From: Geothrix fermentans DSM 14018
GTDB lineage: Bacteria; Acidobacteriota; Holophagae; Holophagales; Holophagaceae
Length of the DNA stretch: 64,000 nt
Direction: 5' to 3'
Assembly (NCBI RefSeq): GCF_000428885.1
Contig: NZ_AUAU01000022.1
Span: forward strand, 1-64,000
Shown: one piece after another, positions 53,055 to 63,415 of the stretch
How positions within the stretch are numbered: position 1 is the first letter of the stretch
How the letters are laid out: each line of letters starts with the position of its first letter
The notes under the pieces: model-generated
Told to the model about the DNA's origin: nothing
Seen by the model: only the letters and a program-made list of their open reading frames with translations
The model's database searches: none
Program-made: the position numbers and the translations under genes

Positions 53055-53442
53055 CGGCCTAATAGCCGAACCTGCTTATCGCCCAAGCTCAGCCCCATGT
53101 TCGCAAGATGAAGGCTGGAGCCGGAGATGACGGAGAAACGGCCTCAGGTCCACAGATTTCACAGATTCACACAGATTGAAAACGGGGCTGCGGCTGATTT
53201 GGGGGTGCAGCTTCGCAAGCGTGGGCTCCATGGTGCGCCAGGGTCGCGCTCTTTTTGGGGTGCGCGGCCCTGGCGCCTCCCATGACCTCCGGCAACGCCG
53301 GAGGCCGCCTTCGGCGGGCCCACGCATGGTGGGTCGAGCCCCCTTGCGCTCTCCGCGCGCCCGAAGGGCGGTCTCTGCGCCCTCTGCGTTCCGCTTTTCT
53401 GGCTGAGGCTCACCGATAATTAGGTGGCCGAGAGCCGGGCGG
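53055..53442. repeat. Gap with degenerate short tandem repeats
   Basis: The 388 bases contain CGGAGATGACGGAG (53122-53135), CACAGATT-type units three times (53151-53177) and GCGCTCTCCGCG/CTCTGCGCCCTCTGCG runs (53345-53390). These are all arms of the repeat classes seen elsewhere in the window, here without matching partners. I see no gene. Confidence 0.5.
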
Positions 53443-54516
53443 TCAGCCCCGCCGCCCCCGCCGTACGGTATCCAGGATGGCCCGCGGCAGCGTGGGGAGC
53501 GGCACGACGGCATCCACCCCGCCCCGCTCGATGGCCTCCTTCGGCATGCCGAAGACCACGCAGCTGGCCTCGTCCTGGGCGAGGTTGTGGGCTCCGGCGC
53601 GCTTCATGGCCAGCATGCCGTCGGCGCCGTCGTCGCCCATGCCCGTCATGATCACCCCGACGGCGTTGGACCCGGCCGCCCGGGCGGCGGAGTGGAAGAG
53701 CACGTCCACGCTGGGACGGTGCCGGGAGACCAGGGGGCCGTCGCTCACGTGGACGACGTAGCGGCCGCCGGACCGGGCCACCTCCGTGTGGCGGTTCCCG
53801 GGGGCGATCAGGGCCCGGCCCGTGAGGATGCCGTCGCCGTCCTCGGCCTCCTTGACCTCGATCCGGCAGAGCTCATTCAGGCGCTTGGCGAAGGCCGCCG
53901 TGAACATCTCCGGCATGTGCTGGACGACCACGATGCCCGCGCAGTCCACGGGCATGGCCGAGAGCAGCTCCCGGAGCGCCTCGGTCCCCCCGGTGGAGGC
54001 CCCCACCACCACCACCTGGTCCGTGGTGGTCCCGAGGGTCGGGGTCCCTGCCGGCCGTTCCTGGGCGGGGGCCGGCCTGCGCCGCCGCAGGCGCGAATGG
54101 GCGGCGGCACGGACGGAATCGATGACCTGCGTGGCGGATTCGTGGAGGAAATCCCGGACCCCGAGCTGGGGCTTGGTGATGACCGCCAGGGCCCCCTCCT
54201 CGAGGGCCAGCATGGCGGCCTCGGCGCCGCGCGCCGCCAGGCTCGAGCAGATCACCACGGGCAGCGGATCCTCCGCCATCAGGCGCCGCAGGAAGGTGAT
54301 CCCGTCCATGCGCGGCATCTCCAGGTCCAGGACGATGACATCCGGCCGCGCCGTCTGCATCTTCTGGAGGGCGAAGATGGGATCCTGCGCGGTCGTCACG
54401 CGCATGTCCCGTTCCCCGCCCAGGATGGATGTGAGCGCCTGCCGGACCACGGCCGAATCATCCACCACCAGGACCTGGATCGGGGTGTGTCCGATGCTGC
54501 GCTGGAACTCTGCCAT
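53443..54516 (-). CDS. cheB: Chemotaxis protein-glutamate methylesterase/deamidase CheB
   Basis: The 357-residue protein has an N-terminal receiver ([42 protein letters not shown]). A linker precedes the CheB esterase domain with the catalytic triad: Ser in [14 protein letters not shown], His in [19 protein letters not shown] and Asp in [15 protein letters not shown]. It removes methyl groups from chemoreceptors when phosphorylated. GGAG precedes ATG 54516, and the longer upstream frame is discarded. It is the last gene of the leftward che cluster. Confidence 0.96.
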   Translation of the reverse strand: MAEFQRSIGHTPIQVLVVDDSAVVRQALTSILGGERDMRVTTAQDPIFALQKMQTARPDVIVLDLEMPRMDGITFLRRLMAEDPLPVVICSSLAARGAEAAMLALEEGALAVITKPQLGVRDFLHESATQVIDSVRAAAHSRLRRRRPAPAQERPAGTPTLGTTTDQVVVVGASTGGTEALRELLSAMPVDCAGIVVVQHMPEMFTAAFAKRLNELCRIEVKEAEDGDGILTGRALIAPGNRHTEVARSGGRYVVHVSDGPLVSRHRPSVDVLFHSAARAAGSNAVGVIMTGMGDDGADGMLAMKRAGAHNLAQDEASCVVFGMPKEAIERGGVDAVVPLPTLPRAILDTVRRGRRG

Positions 54517-54649
54517 GGTGCTCCACCCTGCCTGCGTGACCCAGGCGTGGCCTGACTGAATAGAGGTACGTGACTCGACGGCGCGAATCAAGTGGATACG
54601 CACGTCTTCCCGGCTTATCGGCGGCCGCGCCCCGCGCCTGAATCCGCGC

Positions 54650-55558
54650 TCAGCGCAGCCGCGGCAGCTTCTGGCCGCTGAAGTAGGTGGACTGGAGCGG
54701 GGCGTAGATGGTGGGGCCCACGCTGCGGGCCCGCTCGGTGAGGCCGTGGAGGCTTTCCGCATGGCCGAGGAACAGCAGGCCCGCCGGCGAGAGGTGGGCC
54801 AGCAGCTCCTCCACCACGTTCACCTTGGTGGCGGCATTGAAGTAGATGAGCACGTTCCGGCAGAAGATGAGGTCGAACCCGCCCGGCACGGGATAGGGCC
54901 GGCTGTTGAGGTTCATCCTGGAGAAGGTGACGAGGGAGCGGATTTCCGGCCCTGCCTTCATCTTGCCCTGCTCCGGGCCCGTCCCCTGGAGCATGAAGGC
55001 CTTGAGGTAGGGCGTGGGGATCTCCTCCGCCTTCTCGATGCGCCAGACCGCATCCTTGGCGCGCTGCAGGACGCGGGTGGACAGGTCCGTGGCCAGGATC
55101 TCGATGGACCAGCCTTCCGAGGCCGGAAGCTGGTCCAGCAGGAGCATGGCGATGGAGTAGGGCTCCTCCCCGGTGGAGCAGGCGGCGCTCCAGATCCGGA
55201 TGGACCGCGAGCGCGTCCCGGCCCGCGCATCTTCCATCCACCTCGGCAGCACCCGGGTCTTCAGGAACTCGAACTGGTGGGGCTCCCGGAAGAAGTGGGT
55301 CTCGTTGGTCGAGATCCGGTCCAGCATCTCGATGCGCTCGGCCTCGTCCTTCTGCACGGCCTTGAAGTAGTCGCCGTAGGTGGCGAGGCCCAGGGCCCGC
55401 AGCCGGGAGTGGAGACGGCCGCCCAGGAGGGCCTGCTTGTGGTCCGCGAGGAAGATCCCCGATTCCCGGTGGATCAGGTCCTGGAAGGCGCGGAACTCAT
55501 CCTTCCTGAGCGGGTGTTCCCCGGCGGCGTCCGGGGCGGGGTTCCGCGGCTTGTCCAT
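54650..55558 (-). CDS. cheR: Chemotaxis protein methyltransferase CheR
   Basis: This 302-residue SAM-dependent enzyme methylates receptor glutamates. The N-terminal helical domain is followed by [23 protein letters not shown], the SAM site [34 protein letters not shown] and [13 protein letters not shown], then [11 protein letters not shown]. Length is normal. It sits between cheB and cheW on the same strand, in the usual adaptation-gene order. Confidence 0.96.
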   Translation of the reverse strand: MDKPRNPAPDAAGEHPLRKDEFRAFQDLIHRESGIFLADHKQALLGGRLHSRLRALGLATYGDYFKAVQKDEAERIEMLDRISTNETHFFREPHQFEFLKTRVLPRWMEDARAGTRSRSIRIWSAACSTGEEPYSIAMLLLDQLPASEGWSIEILATDLSTRVLQRAKDAVWRIEKAEEIPTPYLKAFMLQGTGPEQGKMKAGPEIRSLVTFSRMNLNSRPYPVPGGFDLIFCRNVLIYFNAATKVNVVEELLAHLSPAGLLFLGHAESLHGLTERARSVGPTIYAPLQSTYFSGQKLPRLR

Positions 55559-55572
55559 GGTCGGCGGCGGCC

Positions 55573-56124
55573 TCAGTCGCCCTGCCGGGCCCCCGCGCCT
55601 TCCGGCGCCGCCTCGGCGGCGGCCTGGCCGGCGATGGCGGTGACCGAGGAAAGCTCGGAGGGGGACAGGGCCTTGTCGATGTCCAGGACCATGACGAACT
55701 TCTTCCCGGACCGGCCCATCCCCAGCAGGTACTCCAGCTTGACCTTGGTGCCGAAGTCCGGGGCGGGCTCGATCTGCTCCTGCGGGAGCTCGACCACCTG
55801 GCTGATCGAATCCACGATCACCCCCATGGTCGTCTTCTCCTCCCCTTGGACCACCTCCACGATCACGACGCAGGTGCGCTTCGTGACCTCGCGCTCGGGG
55901 AGCCCGAACTTCAGGGCCAGGTCCACCACGGGCACCACGGAACCGCGCAGATTGATCACACCGCGCACCGTGGGAGGGGCGCCGGGCACCTTGGTGACTG
56001 TCCCGTATTCCAGGATCTCCCGGGCCTTGAGGATCTTCACCGCGAACTCCTCGTCCGCGATGAAGAACGACAGGTACTGGCTGTGGTCCTCGTTGGCCAG
56101 GTTGGCCAGGACGTTCGTGTCCAT
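55573..56124 (-). CDS. cheW: Chemotaxis coupling protein CheW
   Basis: This 183-residue adaptor links receptors to CheA. It has the CheW core: YLSFFIADEEFAVKILKAREILEYGTVTKVPGAPPTVRGVINLRGSVVPVVDLALKFGL, then CVVIVEVVQGEEKTTMGVIVDSISQVVELP. An extra ~30-residue Ala/Glu-rich C-terminal tail goes beyond the usual ~155 residues. The gene lies 12 bases after the receptor gene. Confidence 0.95.
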   Translation of the reverse strand: MDTNVLANLANEDHSQYLSFFIADEEFAVKILKAREILEYGTVTKVPGAPPTVRGVINLRGSVVPVVDLALKFGLPEREVTKRTCVVIVEVVQGEEKTTMGVIVDSISQVVELPQEQIEPAPDFGTKVKLEYLLGMGRSGKKFVMVLDIDKALSPSELSSVTAIAGQAAAEAAPEGAGARQGD

Positions 56125-56135
56125 CGGCGCCTCCC

Positions 56136-57776
56136 TCAGAACCGCTTGAAGTGCTGGTCCTGCCCGAAGCCCACCGCGGGCTTCAGGGACCTGGCGGCCA
56201 GCGGAGCCGGTTCCGGATGCAGGTAGTGCGCGGCGGGAGCGGGCCGTGACCCGGCATCCTCGTTGGCCACCTTGAAGAACGCCACCAGCTGCTGGAGGGC
56301 CTCCGCCTGGGAGGACAGCTCCTCCGCCGTGGAGGAGAGCTCCTCCGCCGCCGAGGCGTTCCGCTGGGTGACCTGGTCCACCTGGGTCATGGCCTTGTTC
56401 ATCTGCTTCACGCCGCTGGCCTGCTCACGCGACGTGGCCGCCACCTCCTGGACCAGCTCGGCGGTCTTCCGGATGGCGGGGACGAGTTCCTTGAGCTGCT
56501 CGCCGGACTTGATGGCCATGCCCACGCTGCCCCCGGCCACCTCGTTGATCTCCTTGGCCGCCGTCTGGCTCCGCTCGGCGAGCTTGCGGACCTCGGTGGC
56601 CACCACGGCGAAGCCCCGGCCGTGCTCGCCCGCCCGGGCCGCCTCGATGGCGGCATTGAGGGCCAGTAGGTTGGTCTGGTAGGCGATCTCCTCGATGATC
56701 GAGATGCGCTCGGCGATGGTCTTCATGGCCTCGACGGTCCTCTCCACGCTCTGGCCGCTCTCGTCGGCGTCCCGGGCGCTCTGCATGGCCATCTGCTCGG
56801 TCTGGCGGCTGTTGTCGGCGTTCTGCTCGATGGAGCTGCTCAGCTCCTCCAGGCTGGCGGTGGTCTCCTCCACCGACGAGGCCTGCTCGCTGGTGCCCTG
56901 GGAGAGCCCCTGCGAGGTGGAGGAGACCTGGGCCGCGGCCGAGGCCAGCGCGTTGGCGCCGGTTCTCACCTCGCCGATGGTCTGGGACAGGTTCTCCACC
57001 ATGCGGTTGAAGGCGGCGCCCATCTCGGCCAGCTCATCCTTGCCGGACACATCCACCTTGTCCCTCAGGTCGCCCTCGGCCATCTTGCGCATGCCGTCGG
57101 CCACCCGGAGCAGGGGGACGGAGATGCCCCGGGAGATCCGCCAGGCCACCACCAGGGCCGCGACCACGGAGATGATCGTGACCAGCAGGACCATCCGGAG
57201 CACGGCCTGGGAGAAGCCCTGCATCTGCTGGGCCTTCGCGGCCATCTCCTTCTCATGCCTCGTCATCGCCTTTTCCGCGGTGGCCTCGAGCCGGTGGATG
57301 GCATCTTTGTAGGTATCTGCGGCCTTGTTCAGCTCCTGCGCGGTCTTGAAGAGGCCCATGTCGATCTGGGGGAGCACCCGCTCGAACTCCGTGGAGTAGG
57401 TACCGAGGTCCAGGCGGATGGACCGGACGGCCTCCTTGTCCTCGCTGGCCTCCAGTCGTTTATCCACCTGGTCGAGGTTCTCGACCAGAGAGGCGTGGGT
57501 CTCTTTCCACTTCCGGACGAAGCCCTCCCGCTTCCCCGCATCCTCGAACTGGAGGAAGGCGTCCTTCTCGTAGCGGCGGAGGTTGAGGGCGTCCGTGCCG
57601 ATGTTCGTGAAACCCTCGGCGAGGGCGTACTCATGGCTCAGGATGCTGTTGGCTTCCCGGCTGAGCTGGTCGACGGCATTGTTGGAAACCACGGCCACGG
57701 CCACAAGGAGGGTGGCGATGGCGCCGAACGCCAGAAACAGCTTTGTCCTGATCTTCAGGTCTCGAATCGAGGGCAT
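56136..57776 (-). CDS. Methyl-accepting chemotaxis protein
   Basis: The 546-residue receptor has TM1 at about residues 11-32 ([25 protein letters not shown]). A 4-helix-bundle periplasmic sensor follows (about 33-185), then TM2 (about 190-212, [22 protein letters not shown]), HAMP (about 213-265) and a long signalling coiled coil whose hairpin tip has [42 protein letters not shown]. There is no C-terminal CheR-docking pentapeptide, but a flexible Pro/Ala tail. The ligand is unknown. It is embedded in the che cluster, so it is probably the dedicated receptor. Confidence 0.95.
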   Translation of the reverse strand: MPSIRDLKIRTKLFLAFGAIATLLVAVAVVSNNAVDQLSREANSILSHEYALAEGFTNIGTDALNLRRYEKDAFLQFEDAGKREGFVRKWKETHASLVENLDQVDKRLEASEDKEAVRSIRLDLGTYSTEFERVLPQIDMGLFKTAQELNKAADTYKDAIHRLEATAEKAMTRHEKEMAAKAQQMQGFSQAVLRMVLLVTIISVVAALVVAWRISRGISVPLLRVADGMRKMAEGDLRDKVDVSGKDELAEMGAAFNRMVENLSQTIGEVRTGANALASAAAQVSSTSQGLSQGTSEQASSVEETTASLEELSSSIEQNADNSRQTEQMAMQSARDADESGQSVERTVEAMKTIAERISIIEEIAYQTNLLALNAAIEAARAGEHGRGFAVVATEVRKLAERSQTAAKEINEVAGGSVGMAIKSGEQLKELVPAIRKTAELVQEVAATSREQASGVKQMNKAMTQVDQVTQRNASAAEELSSTAEELSSQAEALQQLVAFFKVANEDAGSRPAPAAHYLHPEPAPLAARSLKPAVGFGQDQHFKRF

Positions 57777-57854
57777 GGAGAACTCCTTTACTTAACAAAC
57801 GGACGGAAGGGTCTGGGACTGAAGGGGAAAGTGGACCTTCGGGTTGGCAGTGTC

Positions 57855-59480
57855 TCAGGGCGCCTCGGATCGGGCCGCGGTGCGGGCCACCACCTCGCGC
57901 AGGAGGGCGGGGACATCCAGGATCATGGCGACCCGGCCGTTGCCCAGGATGGTGGATCCGGAGATGCCGATGGCGTTCTTGAACAGGTTGTCCAGCGGCT
58001 TGATCACGGCCTGGCACTCGCCCTGGAGGCCGTCCACTGCGATGCCCGCCCGGCCCTCCCCGTGGCGCACCACCACGATCTTCTGCCGGCCTTCGCCGCC
58101 TCCGCCGAACCCGAAGAACGCCGTGAGGCCCACATAGGGCATGGGCTCGCCCCGCAGGTTGAGCACGCCGGAGCCCTCGGTCTCGCTGCGCTGGTCCGCG
58201 GGCAGGTCCACGCACTCCACCACCGCGTCCAGGGGGAGGACGTAGGACTCGTCCCCGGCGGTGACGCCGAACCCTTCGATGATCGCCAGGGTCAGGGGGA
58301 AGCGCAGCGTGAAGGTGGTGCCCCGGCCGGGAACGCTCTTCACCGTGATGGTCCCGCGCAGGCGCTCGACGGCGCGGCGCACGATGTCCATGCCGATCCC
58401 GCGGCCGGAGAGGTCCGTCACCTTGGCGGCCGTCGAGAAGCCCGGCTCGAAGATCAGGTCCTGGAGGTCCGCGTCGCTGAGCCGGTCGACCTCCTCCACG
58501 CCGCCCCACTTCCGGGCCTGCGCGACCAGCTTCTCCCGGACCATCCCGCGGCCGTCGTCGGCGACTTCGATGATGACGAAGGCGGCCTCATGGCGGGCCC
58601 TGAGGCTGATGTGCCCGCAGGACGGCTTGCCCGCGGCGCGCCGTTCCACCCCGTTCTCGATGCCGTGGTCCACGGCGTTGCGGATGAGGTGGATGAGGGG
58701 CTCCCGCAGCTGCTCGACCACGGCGTTGTCGACTTCCACCTCGCTGCCCTCGATCGCCAGGTCGATCTCCTTGGCGGTCTGGAGGGCCAGGTCCCGCACC
58801 GCCCGGGTGTAGCCCTGGAAGAGGGTGCCCACCGGCACGAGCCGGGCCTGCATCACGTGCTCCTGGAGCTCGTTGAAGAGCCGGTCCAGGTCCCGGTGCG
58901 CGTCCTGCACCGCCGCGGCCTTCGCCCCGGTGAGCGCGGCGAGCTGGGTATCCAGCCGTCCGCGGCTGATGGCCAGCTCCCCGACCAGGTCCAGCATCCG
59001 GTCCAGCTTGGCCACCTTCACCCGCAGCGTCCGGGCCGAATCCCGGGCGCGGGACCGCCGCTCGGCCCCGGGCTGGGGCTCCTGCCCGGCAGGTTCCGTC
59101 CCGCCGGAGGCGCCCTCCAGCTCGCCCAGGAGGCCCCGGGCGGCCGCCGGCAGCAGGCTCGGATCCTCGGCCCCGGCCAGTCCCCGGAGGATGTCCACGG
59201 AGCGCAGGAGGATGGTGGCCAGGGCGGGCGTGAAGGGCTGGGTCCCGCCGGCGATCTTCTCCAGCAGGCTCTCCAGCCCGTGGGCGAACTCCGTCATGGC
59301 CGTGTAGCCCACCATGGAGGCGTCGCCCTTGATGGTGTGGGCGATCCGGAAGATGGTCTTGGCCAGGGCCTGGTCGCCGGGCTGACGCTCCAGCTCGATC
59401 AGGGCGCCCTCGAACTCGCTCAGGTGCTCGCCGGTCTCGGCGAAGAAGGTCGCGCGGATGGCATTCAGGTCGATCTCCAT
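57855..59480 (-). CDS. cheA: Chemotaxis histidine kinase CheA (short form without P2)
   Basis: The 541-residue kinase has a P1/Hpt domain with the phospho-His in IFRIAHTIKGDASMVGYTAMTEFAHGLESLL (about residue 48). An Ala/Pro-rich linker leads to the dimerisation helices (VAKLDRMLDLVGELAISRGRL) and the HATPase (PLIHLIRNAVDHGIENG, ADDGRGM, GRGIGMDIVRRAVERLRG). A C-terminal CheW-like domain completes it (VLPLDAVVECVDLPADQ). The CheY/CheB-binding P2 domain seems absent, which explains the shortness. It is followed by mcp, cheW, cheR and cheB. Confidence 0.95.
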   Translation of the reverse strand: MEIDLNAIRATFFAETGEHLSEFEGALIELERQPGDQALAKTIFRIAHTIKGDASMVGYTAMTEFAHGLESLLEKIAGGTQPFTPALATILLRSVDILRGLAGAEDPSLLPAAARGLLGELEGASGGTEPAGQEPQPGAERRSRARDSARTLRVKVAKLDRMLDLVGELAISRGRLDTQLAALTGAKAAAVQDAHRDLDRLFNELQEHVMQARLVPVGTLFQGYTRAVRDLALQTAKEIDLAIEGSEVEVDNAVVEQLREPLIHLIRNAVDHGIENGVERRAAGKPSCGHISLRARHEAAFVIIEVADDGRGMVREKLVAQARKWGGVEEVDRLSDADLQDLIFEPGFSTAAKVTDLSGRGIGMDIVRRAVERLRGTITVKSVPGRGTTFTLRFPLTLAIIEGFGVTAGDESYVLPLDAVVECVDLPADQRSETEGSGVLNLRGEPMPYVGLTAFFGFGGGGEGRQKIVVVRHGEGRAGIAVDGLQGECQAVIKPLDNLFKNAIGISGSTILGNGRVAMILDVPALLREVVARTAARSEAP

Positions 59481-59488
59481 GCGGCCTC

Positions 59489-59995
59489 CTAGAGCGTCTT
59501 CACCAGGACCGAACCGTCCTGGGTCAGGAAATGGATCTTCCGGCCGCGGGATCCCTCCACGTCCTCGCCCACCACGGGGATGTCATGCGCCGCCAGCCGC
59601 TCACGGGCCACCAGCACGTTCTTCAACCCCAGATGCACGGATCCGGGGGCCGCGGCGGAGCCCAGCACGCAGGCCCCTCCGAAGAGCTTGGCCTGGAGCC
59701 GCTGCCGGGCCCCGCCCGCGCGGAGCACCGCCTCGATCAGCAGGTCCGTGGCCGAGTCGCCGTAGCGCGCCGAGCCGGGATCCATGGCCGGATGGTGGGC
59801 CAGCAGGAAGTGGTTCATGCCCCCGGCGCGGGTGAGGGGGTCCCACAGGCAGACCGCCACGCAGGAACCCAGGATGGTGGTCACGGTACAGGGCGTGGGC
59901 GAGGCGAACAGGTGCCCCGGATGCAGGTACACGGAGGTCCCCGCCCCGGCCTCCCGGGCGGCTTCCGCCGGGATTCCCGCCCCGGTTCGGATCAC
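59489..59995 (-). CDS. cheD: Chemoreceptor glutamine deamidase CheD
   Basis: The 168-residue protein has the CheD core: VYLHPGHLFASPTPCTVTTILGSCVAVCLWDPLTRAGGMNHFLLAHH, with the catalytic Cys in GSCVAV and His in GGMNHFLL, then YGDSATDLLIEAVLRAGG, LQAKLFGGA and GLKNVLVARERLAAHDIPVVGEDVEGSRGRKI. It deamidates receptor glutamines and, with CheC-type proteins, tunes adaptation. GTG 59995 overlaps the previous stop (GTGA). The gene is upstream of and coupled to cheA. Confidence 0.94.
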   Translation of the reverse strand: MIRTGAGIPAEAAREAGAGTSVYLHPGHLFASPTPCTVTTILGSCVAVCLWDPLTRAGGMNHFLLAHHPAMDPGSARYGDSATDLLIEAVLRAGGARQRLQAKLFGGACVLGSAAAPGSVHLGLKNVLVARERLAAHDIPVVGEDVEGSRGRKIHFLTQDGSVLVKTL

Positions 59996-60750
59996 TGGAC
60001 CCCCTTCACCTGCTCCTGGAGCTTCACCCGGTAGAGCGCCATGGCCGCGTTGGCGGCCAGCAGGTCGAAGATCTCCCGGTCCAGGGGCTCGATGCCCGAC
60101 TTCTGGGGGAGCAGGCGGTACATGGCCACGGCCCCCACGGCCTCGTCGCCGACGCTCATGACGACGCAGGCGGTGGGCCGGGAGAGGTCCAGCTCGTCCA
60201 CGCTGAGGACCGCCGGGTCGGTCACGTGCAGCCGCCGCGACTCCAGGTGGCCGGCCAAGGGACTCTCCGGGGTGGCCATGCGGGCCAGAAAATCCTCCGG
60301 GAGGCCCATGGAGCTGCACACCTTCCAGGCGCCGCCATGGTCCGGCTCCAGCAGGGCGAACTCCTCGCAGCCCACCAGGTTGATGACGATCTCCCGGATG
60401 GCGTCCACGATCTCGGCCCGGTCCAGGGCCCCGTTGAGGCGGTAGCTCGCGACGTAGAGGTTCGCGAGGTTGGTGTTCTGCTGCTCGATGGCCAGCTGCT
60501 GCTCGGTGGACTTGAGGTTCGCGTTCACCTGGGCGGTGAGGCGCTCCCGCAGCGTGCTCATCTCGGTCAGCTGCTGGGTGACCCCGGCCTCCAGCTCCTC
60601 CACCCGCTTCCGCAGGGCGATGCGCTCGCACTCGAGGGTGGCGACCAGCTCCCTGAGGCTTTCGTTGTCCTCCCGCAGCCGCCGCTCGTACTCGCGGGTC
60701 TCCTCCAGCACGCGCCGGACATAGGACTCTTGATTGGGATCGTTGGCCAC
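59992..60750 (-). CDS. Coiled-coil plus GAF-domain protein in the che operon
   Basis: The 252-residue soluble protein has a long heptad-rich coiled coil over about residues 5-95 (VRRVLEETREYERRLREDNESLRELVATLECERIALRKRVEELE). A GAF-like domain follows (about 100-250; NLYVASYRLNGALDRAEIVDAIREIVINLVGCEEFALLEPD, ending DREIFDLLAANAAMALYRVKLQEQVK). It contains no kinase or receptor domain. Translationally coupled to cheD, it is probably a sensory accessory of this chemosensory system. Function unproven. Confidence 0.8.
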   Translation of the reverse strand: MANDPNQESYVRRVLEETREYERRLREDNESLRELVATLECERIALRKRVEELEAGVTQQLTEMSTLRERLTAQVNANLKSTEQQLAIEQQNTNLANLYVASYRLNGALDRAEIVDAIREIVINLVGCEEFALLEPDHGGAWKVCSSMGLPEDFLARMATPESPLAGHLESRRLHVTDPAVLSVDELDLSRPTACVVMSVGDEAVGAVAMYRLLPQKSGIEPLDREIFDLLAANAAMALYRVKLQEQVKGVQ

Positions 60751-60806
60751 AGGGGAGCTCCAGGGATCGACTTCGGGTTCCGGGACAGGCGGGGCGCTTC
60801 CGGGCC

Positions 60807-61181
60807 TCAGGACCCGATCAGGTTGTTGATCTTGCTCAGCAGCTCGGAGCCGTTGATGGGCTTGGTGACGTAGTCGTTGCAGCCCGCCGTGTAGCCCGTC
60901 TCGATGTTCACGCCCTCGCCGCGCGTGGTGACCATGATCACCGGCGTGTCCTTGATCTCCTCGTGGGCGCGGATCTCCCGCAGGGCATCGAACCCATCCA
61001 TGCGCGGCATCATCACGTCCATGAGGATCAGGTCGGGGCGCTCCTTCACGGCCGTCTCGAACCCGGCTTCCCCGTCCCGGGCGATGAGGATGTCGAAGGG
61101 ACTGTTCCTGAGGATCATCTGCTCGACCATGAGCACGGTGCTGGAGTCATCGACGAGCAGGATTTTCTTCCGTTGAGTCAT
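60807..61181 (-). CDS. CheY-like response regulator of the che cluster
   Basis: The 124-residue receiver has LLVDDSSTVLMVEQMIL, phospho-Asp in LILMDVMMPRMDGFDAL, Thr/Ser in VIMVTTRGEG and Lys in DYVTKPINGSELLSKINNLIG. It resembles PilH/CheY proteins of alternative chemosensory systems. GGGGAG lies just before ATG 61181. The TTG start further up would include the ribosome site. It opens the che operon together with the GAF gene. Confidence 0.92.
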   Translation of the reverse strand: MTQRKKILLVDDSSTVLMVEQMILRNSPFDILIARDGEAGFETAVKERPDLILMDVMMPRMDGFDALREIRAHEEIKDTPVIMVTTRGEGVNIETGYTAGCNDYVTKPINGSELLSKINNLIGS

Positions 61182-61399
61182 GGGGCTCCCCAAAAGGACG
61201 GTGGACCGGGCGATGGAAAGCCACGCCCTGGCCGTTCACAAACCAGATGCAACCTTGGGTACCGCTAGCAATTCGATCGCCAATTCCCACGATCGAACTA
61301 ATTGCATATTTGAATAGATTTGTATAACACGGCATGAAACGCCCGGTCGGGGCCAAGATCAGAATCTGTCCATGGCGGTCAATGATTGACCAGCCCACT

Positions 61400-63367
61400 T
61401 CAGCCCTGGGCCGCCTCCAGCCGGGTGACCAGGCGCTCCAGGTGGGAGCTGAGGGCGTCGATGGGATCCGGCGTCTCGTGCCGACCGCGCTCCGAGCGCA
61501 CCCAGCGCCGCAGGAGGGCCAGGGTCTGGGGGTCCCGGACGCCCAGCTTCTTGGTGGACTGGATGAGGATCTTGGCCAGCCGGATCCGCCCCGGGGCCGC
61601 CCCCTGGGATTCCTGCAGCTGCTGGCTGAGGCGGAAGGCCTCCTTGGCCACCATGAGGTCGTGGCTGATGAGCGGCGAGCGGGCGTTGATGCGGCCCAGG
61701 AAGTCCTCCAGATAGGCGAACAGCTCCTCCACCAGTTCGACCCCGCTGACCAGGGCGAACTCCAGGTCACTCTGGGCGTCAAGAATCCGACCGAAGGCGG
61801 CGGTCAGCCTGTCCATCTCGGAGCGGTCCCGGGCCCGGATGAGGAAGAACTCGGGGCTCCGCCGGAAGGCCGTCACGTGGTTGTGGGCCTGGAAGAGGGT
61901 GAGCGAGAGCCGCAGGTAGTCCTTCTCCCGCACCTGCCCCCGGAGCCTCGGCAGGAGGCGGGCCAGCTGCTCCCAGAGCCGGTAGAGCCGCTGCCGCAGC
62001 TGGTCCCCCTCGTCCTTCAGCGTCGGCGAGTTCGGGAACATGCTCTGGCGGATCTCCGGCGAGAAGAGCTTCACCAGGTCGGCCATCAGCTGCCGCTGGT
62101 GGTTGATGAGCCCGCTCTTCAGGTGGTCCAGAGTCAGGGCGAGGTTGTCCGCATCCCCCTGGGCCAGGGCCTCGTGCAGGAGCTCGTAGGTGGTGTTCTG
62201 GTCTTGGCAGAGGGTCAGCACCGCCTGCCGGAGGAAGGCCGCCAGCAGCAGGGTGTCCTCGGCCCCCTCCGGCAGCCCCGCCAGGGCCTGCACCTGGCCC
62301 AGCTGCTCCGCCAGGCGCCCCAGCTCGTGCTCCACGACGAAGTAGGTGGGCACGGCGGCGTACCGCTCCTGCTCGGACATGTTGCCCGCCCCGGGGATGG
62401 GGTCCACCAGGCCCAGGATGGTCAGGTGGGAGGCCAGGCTGTGGGCCAGCAGGCGGAAGGCCTTGGGCTGGGAGCCGCGCACGCCCTTGAGGGTGGCGCG
62501 CACATCCTGGGTGAGCATGGACTCCAGCCGCCGGTCGTCGAACCGCGGCAGCGACCAGCCCAGGTGGTTCCAGAGCCAGGTCAGGCTCCCGCGGATCTGG
62601 GCCAGGGCGCCCCAGTTGATGCCCTGGTCCAGGGGCCACATGAGCACCAGGCGGAGCGTGTCGAGCACATGCTGGACCAGCAGCAGGGGCTCCACCCGCG
62701 AGAGGGTCTCGGCGGGGACGAACGTCTCTAGCAGGTCCACCAGGCGGTGGATGGCCTCGATGGGCCGGCCGTCCGCATCCTGCAGGGCCCGGTTGAGGGT
62801 CTTCATGTGGCTGTTGAGGCTCGCGACCCGGTCCTCCCCGCCCGGCCCGTCCGCGAGGACGCTGAGCATCTCCTTGAAGCTGTCCCGCCGCTCCTGGACG
62901 AAGGCCGCCCAGTCGTCCAGGAGCTGGAAGGAGTCCTCGGGCCCGAAGGAGGTGGCCATGGTCCGGAGGGAGGCGATGAAGTCCAGCAGGTAGACCACCC
63001 AGGCCGGCTCCTCGTGGGTCTGGAGGACTTCGGCGTTGGCCTCCTGGGCGATGGCCTTCAGCTCGTTCAGGCTATGGGAGAGGACCTGCCCCATGGCCAC
63101 CCGCTCCTTCCCGGGCTTGGGGCCGGAGAAGTGGTTGAGGAAGACCAGGAAGAGCCCCAGGGAGCGCTGGAGGCGGACCAGCTGTGGGGAGTCGGCGGCC
63201 GGGGAGGGCTGCCTGGACCCCGAGTCCAGCAGGGGCCCCAGCTCCCCCTCCGTGTACTGGAGGATCTCCTTGAGCAGCTGCAGGTCCTGCTGGGACAGGG
63301 CCTTGCCCCGCACCAGTTTCCGGGCCTGGATCAGGGGGCTGGATTCTCGCTCCATTGAGGAGGACAT
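61400..63367 (-). CDS. Large all-helical hypothetical protein upstream of the che cluster
   Basis: I do not recognise this 655-residue protein. It is predicted almost wholly alpha-helical and Leu-rich, without signal peptide or membrane segments, and has heptad-like stretches (LNELKAIAQEANAEVLQTHEE, LHEALAQGDADNLALTLDHLKSGL). No catalytic motif is apparent. It lies upstream of the che genes on the same strand, separated by 218 A+T-richer bases that probably hold the che promoter. Codon use is ordinary for the genome. ATG 63367 is preferred. A role as a scaffold in the signalling island is only a guess. Confidence 0.7.
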   Translation of the reverse strand: MSSSMERESSPLIQARKLVRGKALSQQDLQLLKEILQYTEGELGPLLDSGSRQPSPAADSPQLVRLQRSLGLFLVFLNHFSGPKPGKERVAMGQVLSHSLNELKAIAQEANAEVLQTHEEPAWVVYLLDFIASLRTMATSFGPEDSFQLLDDWAAFVQERRDSFKEMLSVLADGPGGEDRVASLNSHMKTLNRALQDADGRPIEAIHRLVDLLETFVPAETLSRVEPLLLVQHVLDTLRLVLMWPLDQGINWGALAQIRGSLTWLWNHLGWSLPRFDDRRLESMLTQDVRATLKGVRGSQPKAFRLLAHSLASHLTILGLVDPIPGAGNMSEQERYAAVPTYFVVEHELGRLAEQLGQVQALAGLPEGAEDTLLLAAFLRQAVLTLCQDQNTTYELLHEALAQGDADNLALTLDHLKSGLINHQRQLMADLVKLFSPEIRQSMFPNSPTLKDEGDQLRQRLYRLWEQLARLLPRLRGQVREKDYLRLSLTLFQAHNHVTAFRRSPEFFLIRARDRSEMDRLTAAFGRILDAQSDLEFALVSGVELVEELFAYLEDFLGRINARSPLISHDLMVAKEAFRLSQQLQESQGAAPGRIRLAKILIQSTKKLGVRDPQTLALLRRWVRSERGRHETPDPIDALSSHLERLVTRLEAAQG

Positions 63368-63415
63368 GGCCAAGAGGATAACCCGCTTCGCCGGCCCCCC
63401 CCACGAACAGCCCCG

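Noticed and set aside
52890-53442. A full diversity-generating retroelement next to the lectin-like domain
   Set aside because: No reverse transcriptase or template repeat was seen downstream. Only the target-like domain is present, so this is kept as a question in the findings.
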